Source of the DNA: Bacillota bacterium
GTDB taxonomy: Bacteria > Bacillota_E > Symbiobacteriia > JAMDAP01
Assembly (NCBI GenBank): GCA_023484675.1
Contig: JAMDAP010000032.1
Coordinates: 1-5,036, forward strand
Direction: 5' to 3'
DNA length: 5,036 bases
Shown here: positions 1 through 5,036 of the stretch, one piece after another
How positions within the stretch are numbered: the first letter of the stretch is position 1
Layout: every line of letters starts with the position of its first letter
Notes under the pieces: generated by a model
The model's input: only the letters and a program-made list of their open reading frames with translations
Told to the model about the DNA's origin: nothing
Database searches by the model: none
Position numbers and translations under genes: made by a program

Positions 1-231
1 AAGAAGATCATGCGTTTCCTGCGCGAGGGCCGGCTTCTCGTCCGCTCCGGCTCGGTTTCCGGCCTCTACTGCGAATCCTGCGGGGAGCCGATCCCGGGGG
101 GGCGCCTCTGCAGCAAGTGCGCCAAGTCCTTGGCCAAAGAGGTGGACAACAACCTTCAGCACTGGGAAGGCCCACGCGGCAACGATTGGCGTATGCACAG
201 CCAGGAGGGGAAGCGCGCCTCCAAGGAGTAG
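1..231 (+). CDS. yvyF: YvyF-like flagellar-operon zinc-ribbon protein, C-terminal part (5' end outside window)
   Basis: The reading frame is open from base 1, so the gene begins upstream; 76 residues are visible and the stop is TAG at 229-231. The visible part opens with a helical segment ending in FLREGRLLV, resembling the end of the helix-turn-helix part of YvyF/TIGR03826-type proteins. Next comes a zinc ribbon with two CxxC pairs nine residues apart (C24, C27, C37, C40 of the visible part, around YCESCGEPIP and LCSKC), then a charged tail. In Bacillus this family sits immediately upstream of flgM, as here, which supports the call. Its biochemical role is not well established; DNA or protein binding is inferred from the fold. 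The internal ATG at 10 is not a credible start because the family's N-terminal region would be missing. Confidence is good for the family and moderate for the symbol. Confidence 0.75.
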   Translation, partial: KKIMRFLREGRLLVRSGSVSGLYCESCGEPIPGGRLCSKCAKSLAKEVDNNLQHWEGPRGNDWRMHSQEGKRASKE

Positions 232-298
232 CTGAACCAGCTCCGGCCTTGATGGGCGGATTGGGGCGGCAGGCGAAGCTAATGGTCATCGGATGCAG

Positions 299-323
299 TA
301 AACGGGTGATAACCGCCCGAAGT
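299..323 (+). promoter_or_regulatory. Possible sigma-28 (SigD/FliA) promoter upstream of flgM
   Basis: TAAA at 299-302 is followed after 14 bases by CCGAAGT (317-323). The Bacillus SigD consensus is TAAA, 14-16 bases, CCGATAT, so the -35 matches fully and the -10 matches at five of seven bases. flgM has its own SigD promoter in Bacillus, which makes the position sensible. A second -10-like element, GCCGATGG at 339-346, has no convincing -35 at the right distance. No clear sigma-A promoter was seen in the 232-387 gap. This is a weak call made by eye. Confidence 0.3.
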
Positions 324-387
324 CACCCTCAACAATTTGCCGATGGCCCTCGATCACTTGGGTAGCAAGGTTTATGGGGTGACCCAG

Positions 388-678
388 ATGAAGATCAATC
401 AGATCCAAGGACAAGGCGTCCTTGGCGCCTACAGCCGGCAGCAGACCCAGCGCCCTCGGGCCGCGGAGACCAAACCCGCGCTTGCCCCAGAGCGCCCGGC
501 CGATGCCGTCGAATTGTCGCCGGAGGCCCAGGAACTGGCGTCGCTCCAGCAGCGCCTGGCCGAAACGCCCGAAACCCGCGAGCAGCGGGTGGCTGAGCTG
601 GCTGCTCAGGTGCGCAACGGCACATATCAGGTCTCCAGCCGCGACGTCGCCAAGCGCATTCTGGACCTTGGTCTGTAA
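388..678 (+). CDS. flgM: FlgM, anti-sigma-28 factor
   Basis: This encodes a 96-residue protein that in the FlgM family binds sigma-28 (SigD/FliA) and keeps it inactive until the hook-basal body is complete. The N-terminus MKINQIQGQG matches the usual Firmicutes FlgM opening. A flexible Pro/Ala-rich stretch (about residues 20-38) precedes the conserved DAVELSPEAQEL (39-50). The C-terminal sigma-binding region (about 64-93) carries REQRVAELAAQV and then NGTYQVSSRDVAKRIL. The length is normal for the family. The ATG at 388 is chosen because it gives the family N-terminus, with GGGGTG (376-381) as a moderate ribosome site six bases upstream; an in-frame TTG at 337 has no such site. It lies between a yvyF-like gene and flgN, the expected neighbours. 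The disordered N-terminal half and helical C-terminal half fit the known behaviour of FlgM. Confidence 0.93.
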   Translation: MKINQIQGQGVLGAYSRQQTQRPRAAETKPALAPERPADAVELSPEAQELASLQQRLAETPETREQRVAELAAQVRNGTYQVSSRDVAKRILDLGL

Positions 679-683
679 GGTGG
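677..683 (+). promoter_or_regulatory. Ribosome binding site that decides the flgN start
   Basis: AAGGTGG overlaps the flgM stop codon (TAA 676-678) and lies eight bases before a TTG at 692. It differs from AAGGAGG at one position. The GTG codons at 680 and 683 fall inside or directly after this element and so cannot use it. An ATG at 716 has only weak G-rich sequence upstream (703-711). The overlap with the flgM stop suggests translational coupling. Confidence 0.5.
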
Positions 684-691
684 TGGAACCC

Positions 692-1195
692 TTGAACCTC
701 CAGGCGGTAGGTCCGATGGTCCAAATTCTCGAGGATCAGCTCAACCTCTACCGGACCCTTCTGGACTTCTCGCAGCGCAAGCGGGAGGTCTTGGTCAAGG
801 GCGGCACCGCTGAATTTGAAGCCATTGTGGAAAGCGAGCAGGCCCTGCTCTGGCAGGCCGGCCGCCTGGAAGAGCGCCGCCTCGGTTTGCAGGCTCGGCT
901 CGCCACCGAGATGGGCCTGGTGACGGAAGACGTCAGCGTTTCGCGCCTGGCCCCCTATGTCAACGAGCCCGAACGAGACCGCCTGCGTACCGCACAGGCC
1001 GAAATCCTGAAGGTCCTGGCCGAACTCGGTCAGGTCAATGAGACCAACACGCGGCTGATCAAGCAGTCGCTGGCTTACATCAACGCAGCCCTGAAGCTCA
1101 TCGCCTCGGGCGGTCAACGCCCCGCGACCTACACCCCGCGGGGCCCGGCCCTGCCCGTCGCGGAGCGGCTCAAGGTCCTCAACCGGAAGGTGTAG
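692..1195 (+). CDS. flgN: FlgN, export chaperone for FlgK and FlgL
   Basis: FlgN-family proteins are small cytoplasmic helical chaperones that bind the C-termini of the hook-filament junction proteins FlgK and FlgL and bring them to the flagellar type III export apparatus. From the TTG at 692 the product is 167 residues. It is almost entirely helix-forming: QILEDQLNLYRTLLDFSQRKREVL (about residues 11-34) is typical of the FlgN N-terminal helix. A long charged helical core follows, and NETNTRLIKQSLAYINAAL (116-134) matches the conserved C-terminal helix. The last 25 residues or so are Pro/Arg-rich and probably disordered. The start is uncertain: TTG 692 is favoured by its ribosome site, while ATG 716 would give 159 residues. 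The open frame upstream of 680 overlaps flgM and is not part of the gene. flgK follows three bases after the stop, placing the chaperone directly before its clients. Confidence 0.87.
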   Translation: MNLQAVGPMVQILEDQLNLYRTLLDFSQRKREVLVKGGTAEFEAIVESEQALLWQAGRLEERRLGLQARLATEMGLVTEDVSVSRLAPYVNEPERDRLRTAQAEILKVLAELGQVNETNTRLIKQSLAYINAALKLIASGGQRPATYTPRGPALPVAERLKVLNRKV

Positions 1196-1198
1196 CCC

Positions 1199-2623
1199 AT
1201 GGGGAACAGCCCGTTTTTCGGCATTGAGGTCGGCCTCAGCGCTTTGCAGGCGCAGCAGCGGGCCCTTGAGGTCACCTCCCACAACATCGCCAACGCCAAT
1301 ACCCCCGGGTACTCCCGGCAAACGCTGGAGTTGACCGCCAGCGACCCCTACACCGTGCCCTCCGCCATGCGGCCGGGCGGCGTTCCGGGCCAGATCGGCA
1401 CCGGCGTTACTCAGCTGGAGATCAGGCGTTTTCATGACAACTTCCTGGACCTGCAGTACCGGAACGAAAACGCCTCTTACGGCTACTGGGACCACCGCGG
1501 CTCTGTGCTGCATCAGGTGGAAGGGATCTTCACCGAACCCTCGGACGCCGGCATCCGCGCCGTCCTGGACAAGTTCTGGGAATCCCTGCAAGGCCTGACC
1601 AACGACCCGAGCAGCTTCGCCGCTCGGTCCTTGGCCCGCCAGTCCGGCGTGGCTGTGGCCGACGCCTTCAACCACACCTACCGCCAGCTCGCCGACCTGC
1701 GGGCCAACCTGCAGGAAGACGCTCAGACCAAGGTCGGTGAGGTCAATGTCATGGCCTCGGAGATTGCTTCCCTCAACGTTCAGATCAGCCAGGCCCGGTC
1801 GGTCGGCGATAACCCCAATGATCTGATGGACAAGCGCGACCACCTGCTGGACAACCTCAGCCAGGTGGTGGGCATCCGTTCCGCCGCCGGCAAGGAGGGG
1901 TCGGTCTCTGTCTACCTGGGTGGCGTACCCCTGGTGGAGGGCTTCACCAGCCACACCCTTTCCCTCAGCGACCAGATTGGCTCGCCGGTGATTTGGGACC
2001 ACATCAACCAGCCTGCGGTTATCGGTTCCGGTGAGTTGGACTCGGTCCTGACCCTGCGGGATCAGACCGTACCCCAATACCTGGATCAATTGGACAGTCT
2101 GGCCTACAGCATGGCCACTGCCTTTAACGCCATTCACACCAGCGGTTACGACGCCAATGGCGCCCCGGGTGGGCCATTCTTCGACGGGGTCACGACGCAG
2201 GCCGGCGCTGCGGGAACCATCCAGGTGACTCCGGCTATCGTCAACGATCCCATCAACGGCGTCAACCTGATTGCTGCCGCCCAGAGCCTTAACACGGACG
2301 GCACGCCCCGATCCGACGACGGGCGCAACGCCCAGGCCCTGGCCGACTCCATCAAGAACGGCCCAACCGGGGACCAGTACCGGGCCATCATCTCCGGCCT
2401 GGGCGTGGCCGGGCAGGAAGCGGACCGCATGGGCGACAACCAGCAGCTGCTGCTCAGGGCCATTGAGAACCAGCGGGACGCCGTATCAGGCGTTTCCCTG
2501 GACGAAGAAATGACGCAGATGATCAAGTACCAGCAGGGCTATGCCGCCGCTGCCCGGGTCATTACCGCTGTCGATGAAATGCTGGACACGATCATCAATC
2601 GCCTTGGCGTCGTGGGAAGGTAG
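1199..2623 (+). CDS. flgK: FlgK, flagellar hook-filament junction protein 1 (HAP1)
   Basis: FlgK forms the first ring between hook and filament and is exported through the flagellar type III system; it has no cleavable signal peptide, and none is seen. The 474-residue product has the family layout. The N-terminal rod/hook motif is HNIANANTPGYSR (residues 28-40). The helical D1 region follows, with NPNDLMDKRDHLLDNLS (205-221), a FlgK signature. A variable middle comes next, and the C-terminal helical region (about 432-470) carries EEMTQMIKYQQGYAAAARV. The length is at the lower end for the family, implying a small variable domain. ATG 1199 has GGAAGG (1185-1190) eight bases upstream, inside the 3' end of flgN. 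It lies three bases after flgN and ten bases before flgL, so coupled translation is likely. Both ends are intact and no frameshift is seen. Confidence 0.97.
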   Translation: MGNSPFFGIEVGLSALQAQQRALEVTSHNIANANTPGYSRQTLELTASDPYTVPSAMRPGGVPGQIGTGVTQLEIRRFHDNFLDLQYRNENASYGYWDHRGSVLHQVEGIFTEPSDAGIRAVLDKFWESLQGLTNDPSSFAARSLARQSGVAVADAFNHTYRQLADLRANLQEDAQTKVGEVNVMASEIASLNVQISQARSVGDNPNDLMDKRDHLLDNLSQVVGIRSAAGKEGSVSVYLGGVPLVEGFTSHTLSLSDQIGSPVIWDHINQPAVIGSGELDSVLTLRDQTVPQYLDQLDSLAYSMATAFNAIHTSGYDANGAPGGPFFDGVTTQAGAAGTIQVTPAIVNDPINGVNLIAAAQSLNTDGTPRSDDGRNAQALADSIKNGPTGDQYRAIISGLGVAGQEADRMGDNQQLLLRAIENQRDAVSGVSLDEEMTQMIKYQQGYAAAARVITAVDEMLDTIINRLGVVGR

Positions 2624-2633
2624 GTGGGCTACA

Positions 2634-3599
2634 GTGCGTGTAACCAGCAACTCCGTCGTTCGTGACCTGGTCGCCAATCTCCAGCAAACGTACCGCCGCA
2701 TGGACGTGCTGCAGTCTCAGCTGGCCACCGGCAAGCAGGTGCAGCGCCCCTCCGATGACCCCACCGCCACCCGCGACTCGATGAACCTGCGGTCGATCCT
2801 GACCGCCAACAACCGCTACCAGCGAAACACCGATGATGGTCTCGGCTGGGTTCAGGAGAACGATTCGGCCCTGAACCAGCTTGGCCAGATAGTGACCCGC
2901 GCCAAAGAACTCAGTCTGGCCGCTGCCAACGGTCCCCTGCCGGATCAATCCCGGCAGGCCATCTATGATGAAGCCCGGGAGCTCCTGAACCAGGCCGTTC
3001 AGGCAGGCAACACGGCCCACGGCACGCGTTACATCTTCAACGGCTTTAACGCCTCTGCCGCCACGCCGCCCTTCAGCCTGACCAGCGGCGTTGATCCCGT
3101 CACGGGTGCCTCGGTCACGACTGTGAACGGTCCGGCCGATGGCGGCCAGTACATCGCTCGGGAGGTCGCCGACGGCGTCCAGGTGAAGGTCAACGTGCCG
3201 GGCAGCACCCTGCAGCCGATTATCCAGAAAGTGGCCGATCTGGTGGATGTCCTTGGCCGGGTGGCCACCAGCTCGGGGGTCAACCCACCGCTGCCGGCAC
3301 CGCAGTATCAGAACGATCTCGCGTCCCTGTCGGCCACCTTCCCAGCCACGTTGGAATCCGGTCTGGACCAGGTTCTTTCCCTTCGCGCCGACAACGGCGC
3401 CACGATGGGCCGCCTGGACACCACCCGATCCCAGCTCGTCGGGTCCCAGGTCAACCTGGAGACCCTGCTCTCGAAGGCCGAGGACACGGATGTGGTCAAG
3501 GCCGTGATGGACCTGCAGATGACCCAGGCCGCTCACCAGACCACCCTGGCGGTGGGGGCGCGCATCATCCCCCAAACCCTGGTCGATTTCCTGCGCTAG
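2634..3599 (+). CDS. flgL: FlgL, flagellar hook-filament junction protein 3 (HAP3)
   Basis: FlgL forms the second junction ring, onto which flagellin polymerises; it is a flagellin homologue. The 321-residue product starts MRVTSNSVVRDLVANLQ, the normal FlgL opening. The flagellin-like SQLATGKQVQRPSDDP follows at residues 28-43, then the helical D1 region. YIFNGFNASAATPPF (133-147) resembles the family's FxG..t.t.PF turn. The C-terminal helix carries DVVKAVMDLQMTQAA near residues 286-300 and the protein ends in VDFLR. The start is GTG 2634, not an upstream codon, because the family N-terminus begins exactly there and AGGTGG (2622-2627) lies six bases before it. That ribosome site overlaps the flgK stop codon. 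The ATG and GTG codons further upstream in this frame lie inside flgK. The length is normal for the family. Confidence 0.95.
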   Translation: MRVTSNSVVRDLVANLQQTYRRMDVLQSQLATGKQVQRPSDDPTATRDSMNLRSILTANNRYQRNTDDGLGWVQENDSALNQLGQIVTRAKELSLAAANGPLPDQSRQAIYDEARELLNQAVQAGNTAHGTRYIFNGFNASAATPPFSLTSGVDPVTGASVTTVNGPADGGQYIAREVADGVQVKVNVPGSTLQPIIQKVADLVDVLGRVATSSGVNPPLPAPQYQNDLASLSATFPATLESGLDQVLSLRADNGATMGRLDTTRSQLVGSQVNLETLLSKAEDTDVVKAVMDLQMTQAAHQTTLAVGARIIPQTLVDFLR

Positions 3600-3610
3600 G
3601 AGGCGAGCCT

Positions 3611-4051
3611 GTGATCAAGCTGGACAGCCAACGTTTCGGCCAGGTCGAGGTCCGAGACGAGTCGGTCATCGTCTTTGATCATGGCCTTTACGGATTTGAA
3701 AACCATCACCGATTTACACTGTTGGGCGTCGGCGAGGGGAGCCGCCGGCTGCAGTGGCTGCAAAGCCTGGACAACCCTGAACTGGCCCTGCTGATTCTGG
3801 ACCCCACCCTCATTGACCCGGGTTACAATCCGCCGGTGGACCCGGCGGATTTGCATGACTTGGGGCTGTCAGGACTTGAGGAGGCCATCGCGATGGTGGT
3901 CTGCGTGCTGACCTCCGACCCCAGGGAAATAACCGCCAACCTGCAGGCCCCCATCATCTTCAACCCGGTCACCCGGCAGGCGCGGCAGGTGATCGTTCTG
4001 GACCCAGCTCTCCCGGTGAAGCAGCCCGTGTTCGCGGCCTCCGCTCGTTAG
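3611..4051 (+). CDS. fliW: FliW, flagellar assembly factor and CsrA antagonist
   Basis: In Bacillus, FliW binds either flagellin or CsrA. When flagellin is exported the freed FliW captures CsrA, relieving repression of flagellin translation. The 146-residue product has the family features: the N-terminal FDHGLYGFE (residues 22-30), the central WLQSLDNPELALLILDP (49-65), and the C-terminal TANLQAPIIFNPVTRQARQ (108-126). The usual GLPGFE appears here as GLYGFE, a small departure. The start is GTG 3611, with a strong AGGAGG (3598-3603) seven bases upstream that overlaps the flgL stop. The gene follows flgL by 11 bases, with no yviE-type gene between them as in Bacillus, and csrA follows after 26 bases. 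Length and both ends fit the family. Confidence 0.95.
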   Translation: MIKLDSQRFGQVEVRDESVIVFDHGLYGFENHHRFTLLGVGEGSRRLQWLQSLDNPELALLILDPTLIDPGYNPPVDPADLHDLGLSGLEEAIAMVVCVLTSDPREITANLQAPIIFNPVTRQARQVIVLDPALPVKQPVFAASAR

Positions 4052-4077
4052 GCCGGGAACCGAAAAGGAGGCCGGCG

Positions 4078-4359
4078 GTGCTTGTACTGACCAGGCGTGT
4101 CGAGCAAAGTCTGTTGATCGGCGACGGCGTTGAGATCAAGATCATACAAGTGCGCGGCAGCGGGGACCAGGCTTCGGTTCGCTTGGGGATAGTGGCCCCA
4201 CCAGAGGTCCGCATCCTGCGCAAAGAGGTTTACGAAGAAGTGACCCAGGAAAACCGCGCCGCTGCCCGCGCCGCCGCGACGGCGCCACAGGATCTGACCG
4301 AAATTCTAGGCCGCCTCGAGTCGGAATCGGGCGAAAGAAAGAGACAGAGCGAGTCCTAG
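4078..4359 (+). CDS. csrA: CsrA, carbon storage regulator / translational repressor
   Basis: CsrA is a small homodimeric RNA-binding protein that binds GGA motifs, often over ribosome sites; in Firmicutes its main known target is the flagellin leader. The product starts MLVLTRRVEQSLLIGD, includes VRLGIVAPPEV and ends its core with RKEVY (residues 48-52), corresponding to the RNA-contacting Leu4 and Arg44 regions of E. coli CsrA. Two features are odd. The strand-connecting segment reads RGSGDQASVRLGI, four residues longer than the usual GDQVRLGI pattern. The 93-residue length exceeds the usual 60-75 or so, because a charged Ala-rich tail extends beyond residue 53. The start is GTG 4078, six bases after a perfect AAGGAGG (4065-4071). 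The stop is directly followed by a hairpin terminator, so csrA is the last gene of its transcript. Confidence 0.94.
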   Translation: MLVLTRRVEQSLLIGDGVEIKIIQVRGSGDQASVRLGIVAPPEVRILRKEVYEEVTQENRAAARAAATAPQDLTEILGRLESESGERKRQSES

Positions 4360-4363
4360 CGAG

Positions 4364-4397
4364 GAAGAGCCCCCACCCGTGGGGCTCTTCTCATTTT
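4364..4397 (+). terminator. Rho-independent terminator after csrA
   Basis: GAAGAGCCCC (4364-4373) pairs perfectly with GGGGCTCTTC (4381-4390) around a seven-base loop, and is followed by TCATTTT (4391-4397). The T-run is short and interrupted, but the ten-base-pair stem is strong and begins five bases after the csrA stop. It separates the flgM-csrA transcript from flagellin. Confidence 0.85.
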
Positions 4398-4414
4398 GGC
4401 GGGCCTGACACCCC

Positions 4415-4442
4415 TCACGCATTACGTGAATCTTGTCGATAT
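4415..4442 (+). promoter_or_regulatory. Probable sigma-28 promoter for flagellin
   Basis: GTCGATAT at 4435-4442 matches the SigD/FliA -10 (CCGATAT or GCCGATAA) at all but one or two positions. TCAC at 4415-4418 is a weaker -35 candidate 16 bases upstream of it. The site lies just past the csrA terminator and about 105 bases before the flagellin start. This would place the transcript start near 4449-4450. Flagellin genes are almost always transcribed by sigma-28, which supports the call. The -35 is the weak point. Confidence 0.5.
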
Positions 4443-4443
4443 A

Positions 4444-4546
4444 GGGAATGCAGGGGAGACTCTGCCGGCCGGCATGACGCCGCCGAGCCCCACCCGCGGA
4501 ACCGCGGCCGCTGGTGTGGCAACCCAACATCAAGGAGGATGAGACC
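4444..4546 (+). promoter_or_regulatory. Flagellin leader with GGA-bearing hairpins, candidate CsrA target
   Basis: Five GGA motifs are visible, at 4445, 4455, 4498, 4534 and 4537. Three lie in small hairpins. GCAG 4450-4453 pairs with CTGC 4462-4465, with GGA in the loop. CCGCG 4494-4498 pairs with CGCGG 4503-4507 around a GAAC loop, with GGA at its edge. CATC 4528-4531 pairs with GATG 4538-4541, with loop AAGGAG. The last loop is part of the flagellin Shine-Dalgarno AAGGAGG (4532-4538). In Bacillus, CsrA represses hag by binding one upstream hairpin site and one site over the Shine-Dalgarno, the same geometry. The presence of csrA and fliW next door strengthens the inference. GGA is common in GC-rich DNA, so the count alone proves little. 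Confidence 0.5.
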
Positions 4547-5036
4547 GTGATCATCAACAACAACGTTGCCGCCCTGAACGCATGGCGGAACCTGACCTCA
4601 ACCGACCTGGCGGTGGACAAGTCCCTGGAGCGCCTGTCCTCGGGCTTTCGGATCAACCGGGCCTCGGACGACGCGGCCGGCCTGGCCATTTCGGAAAAGA
4701 TGCGCGGCCAGGTGTCGGGCCTGAACCAGGCCATCAAGAACGCCCAGGACGGCATCTCCCTGATCCAGACCGCTGAGGGCGCCCTGACCGAGTCTCACAG
4801 CATCCTGCAGCGCATGCGCGAGCTGGCGGTCCAGTCCAGCAACGACACTCTGACCAACGCCGACCGCGCCCAGCTTCAGTCGGAAGCCGACCAGCTGTCC
4901 AAGGAACTGACCCGCATCACCAACACCACCGAGTTCAACACCAAGAACCTGCTCGGCGGTGCCTTCCAGAACCAGACCTTCCACATCGGCGCCAACCAGA
5001 ACCAGACGATGAGCGTATCGGTCGGGGCCATGGACA
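4547..5036 (+). CDS. hag: Flagellin, N-terminal part (3' end outside window)
   Basis: This is the structural subunit of the flagellar filament, exported by the flagellar type III system and polymerised beyond FlgL. The visible 163 residues open with MIINNNVAALNAWRNL. The conserved D0/D1 segment LERLSSGFRINRASDDAAGL (residues 28-47) follows, then AISEKMRGQ, DGISLIQTAEGAL (68-80), LQRMRELAVQSS (87-98) and TEFNTKNLLGG (128-138). These are classic flagellin N-terminal signatures. The frame is open to the last base, so the variable centre and C-terminal D1/D0 are outside. The start is GTG 4547, eight bases after a perfect AAGGAGG (4532-4538), and it gives the exact family N-terminus. The gene has its own promoter and leader after the csrA terminator; translational control by CsrA/FliW is inferred. 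Confidence 0.97.
   Translation, partial: MIINNNVAALNAWRNLTSTDLAVDKSLERLSSGFRINRASDDAAGLAISEKMRGQVSGLNQAIKNAQDGISLIQTAEGALTESHSILQRMRELAVQSSNDTLTNADRAQLQSEADQLSKELTRITNTTEFNTKNLLGGAFQNQTFHIGANQNQTMSVSVGAMD

Noticed and set aside
337..387. A 17-residue N-terminal extension of FlgM from TTG 337
   Set aside because: There is no ribosome site upstream of 337, and FlgM proteins begin at MKINQ, which is the ATG at 388.
422..691. An N-terminal extension of flgN overlapping flgM
   Set aside because: The frame is open but reads a Pro/Arg/Ser-rich string opposite the frame of flgM, which is well supported. FlgN homologues begin near the helix QILEDQLNLY, so the true start is at 692 or 716.
395..2137. 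A 580-residue open frame on the minus strand
   Set aside because: It lies fully antisense to flgM, flgN and flgK, all of which are secure. Its product has no recognisable domain and is rich in Gly, Val, Gln and Arg. Long antisense frames arise readily opposite GC-rich genes with few A/T third positions.
2595..3575. A 326-residue open frame on the minus strand
   Set aside because: It is antisense to flgL, with the same low-information composition and no motif; it is explained by the codon use of flgL.
4463..4474. Perfect palindrome TGCCGGCCGGCA in the flagellin leader
   Set aside because: It could be an operator, but it lies downstream of the likely promoter in very GC-rich sequence where such palindromes are common. 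It also competes with the more meaningful GGA hairpin at 4450-4465. No second copy was seen.
4504..4511. GCGGCCGC palindrome
   Set aside because: This eight-base site is expected by chance in GC-rich DNA and overlaps the third leader hairpin; there is no sign of function.
4306..4984. Two minus-strand open frames over the csrA end, leader and flagellin start (4306-4755 and 4598-4984)
   Set aside because: They cross the csrA terminator and the flagellin promoter, or lie antisense to conserved flagellin coding sequence. Neither product shows a motif.

Overview
The window is a GC-rich, single-strand flagellar late-gene cluster. Every supportable gene lies on the plus strand. The order is yvyF (3' end only), flgM, flgN, flgK, flgL, fliW, csrA, a terminator, and then flagellin (hag, 5' part only). 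This is the arrangement known from Bacillus and other motile Firmicutes, and fliW next to csrA just before flagellin also points there. The high G+C at codon third positions and the many GTG/TTG starts suggest a GC-rich Firmicutes lineage rather than a classical Bacillus. I cannot name the genus from sequence alone.

Layout: bases 1-231 are the C-terminal part of a YvyF-like zinc-ribbon protein. A 156-base gap (232-387) holds a possible sigma-28-type promoter. Bases 388-4359 form a compact run of six genes with gaps of only 3 to 26 bases, so they are probably one transcript: anti-sigma factor FlgM, hook-junction chaperone FlgN, hook-filament junction proteins FlgK and FlgL, the FliW assembly factor and the translational regulator CsrA. 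A GC-rich hairpin terminator (4364-4397) closes the run. After it come a likely sigma-28 promoter (about 4415-4442), an approximately 100-base leader rich in GGA motifs and small hairpins, and the flagellin gene, which starts at a GTG (4547) and runs off the right edge.

The genes make sense as one circuit. FlgM holds sigma-28 until the hook is finished. FlgN escorts FlgK and FlgL to the export gate, where they form the junction on which flagellin polymerises. CsrA represses flagellin translation, and FliW, freed when flagellin is exported, sequesters CsrA. The flagellin leader has the features expected of a CsrA target: GGA motifs in hairpin loops, one of them over the Shine-Dalgarno.

I found no mobile element, CRISPR array, RNA gene or foreign-looking block, and no evidence of a wholly new system. 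The points most worth a second look are the flagellin leader structure, a CsrA with a four-residue insertion and a long C-terminal tail, the loss of the yviE-type gene that lies between flgL and fliW in Bacillus, and the prevalence of non-ATG starts.
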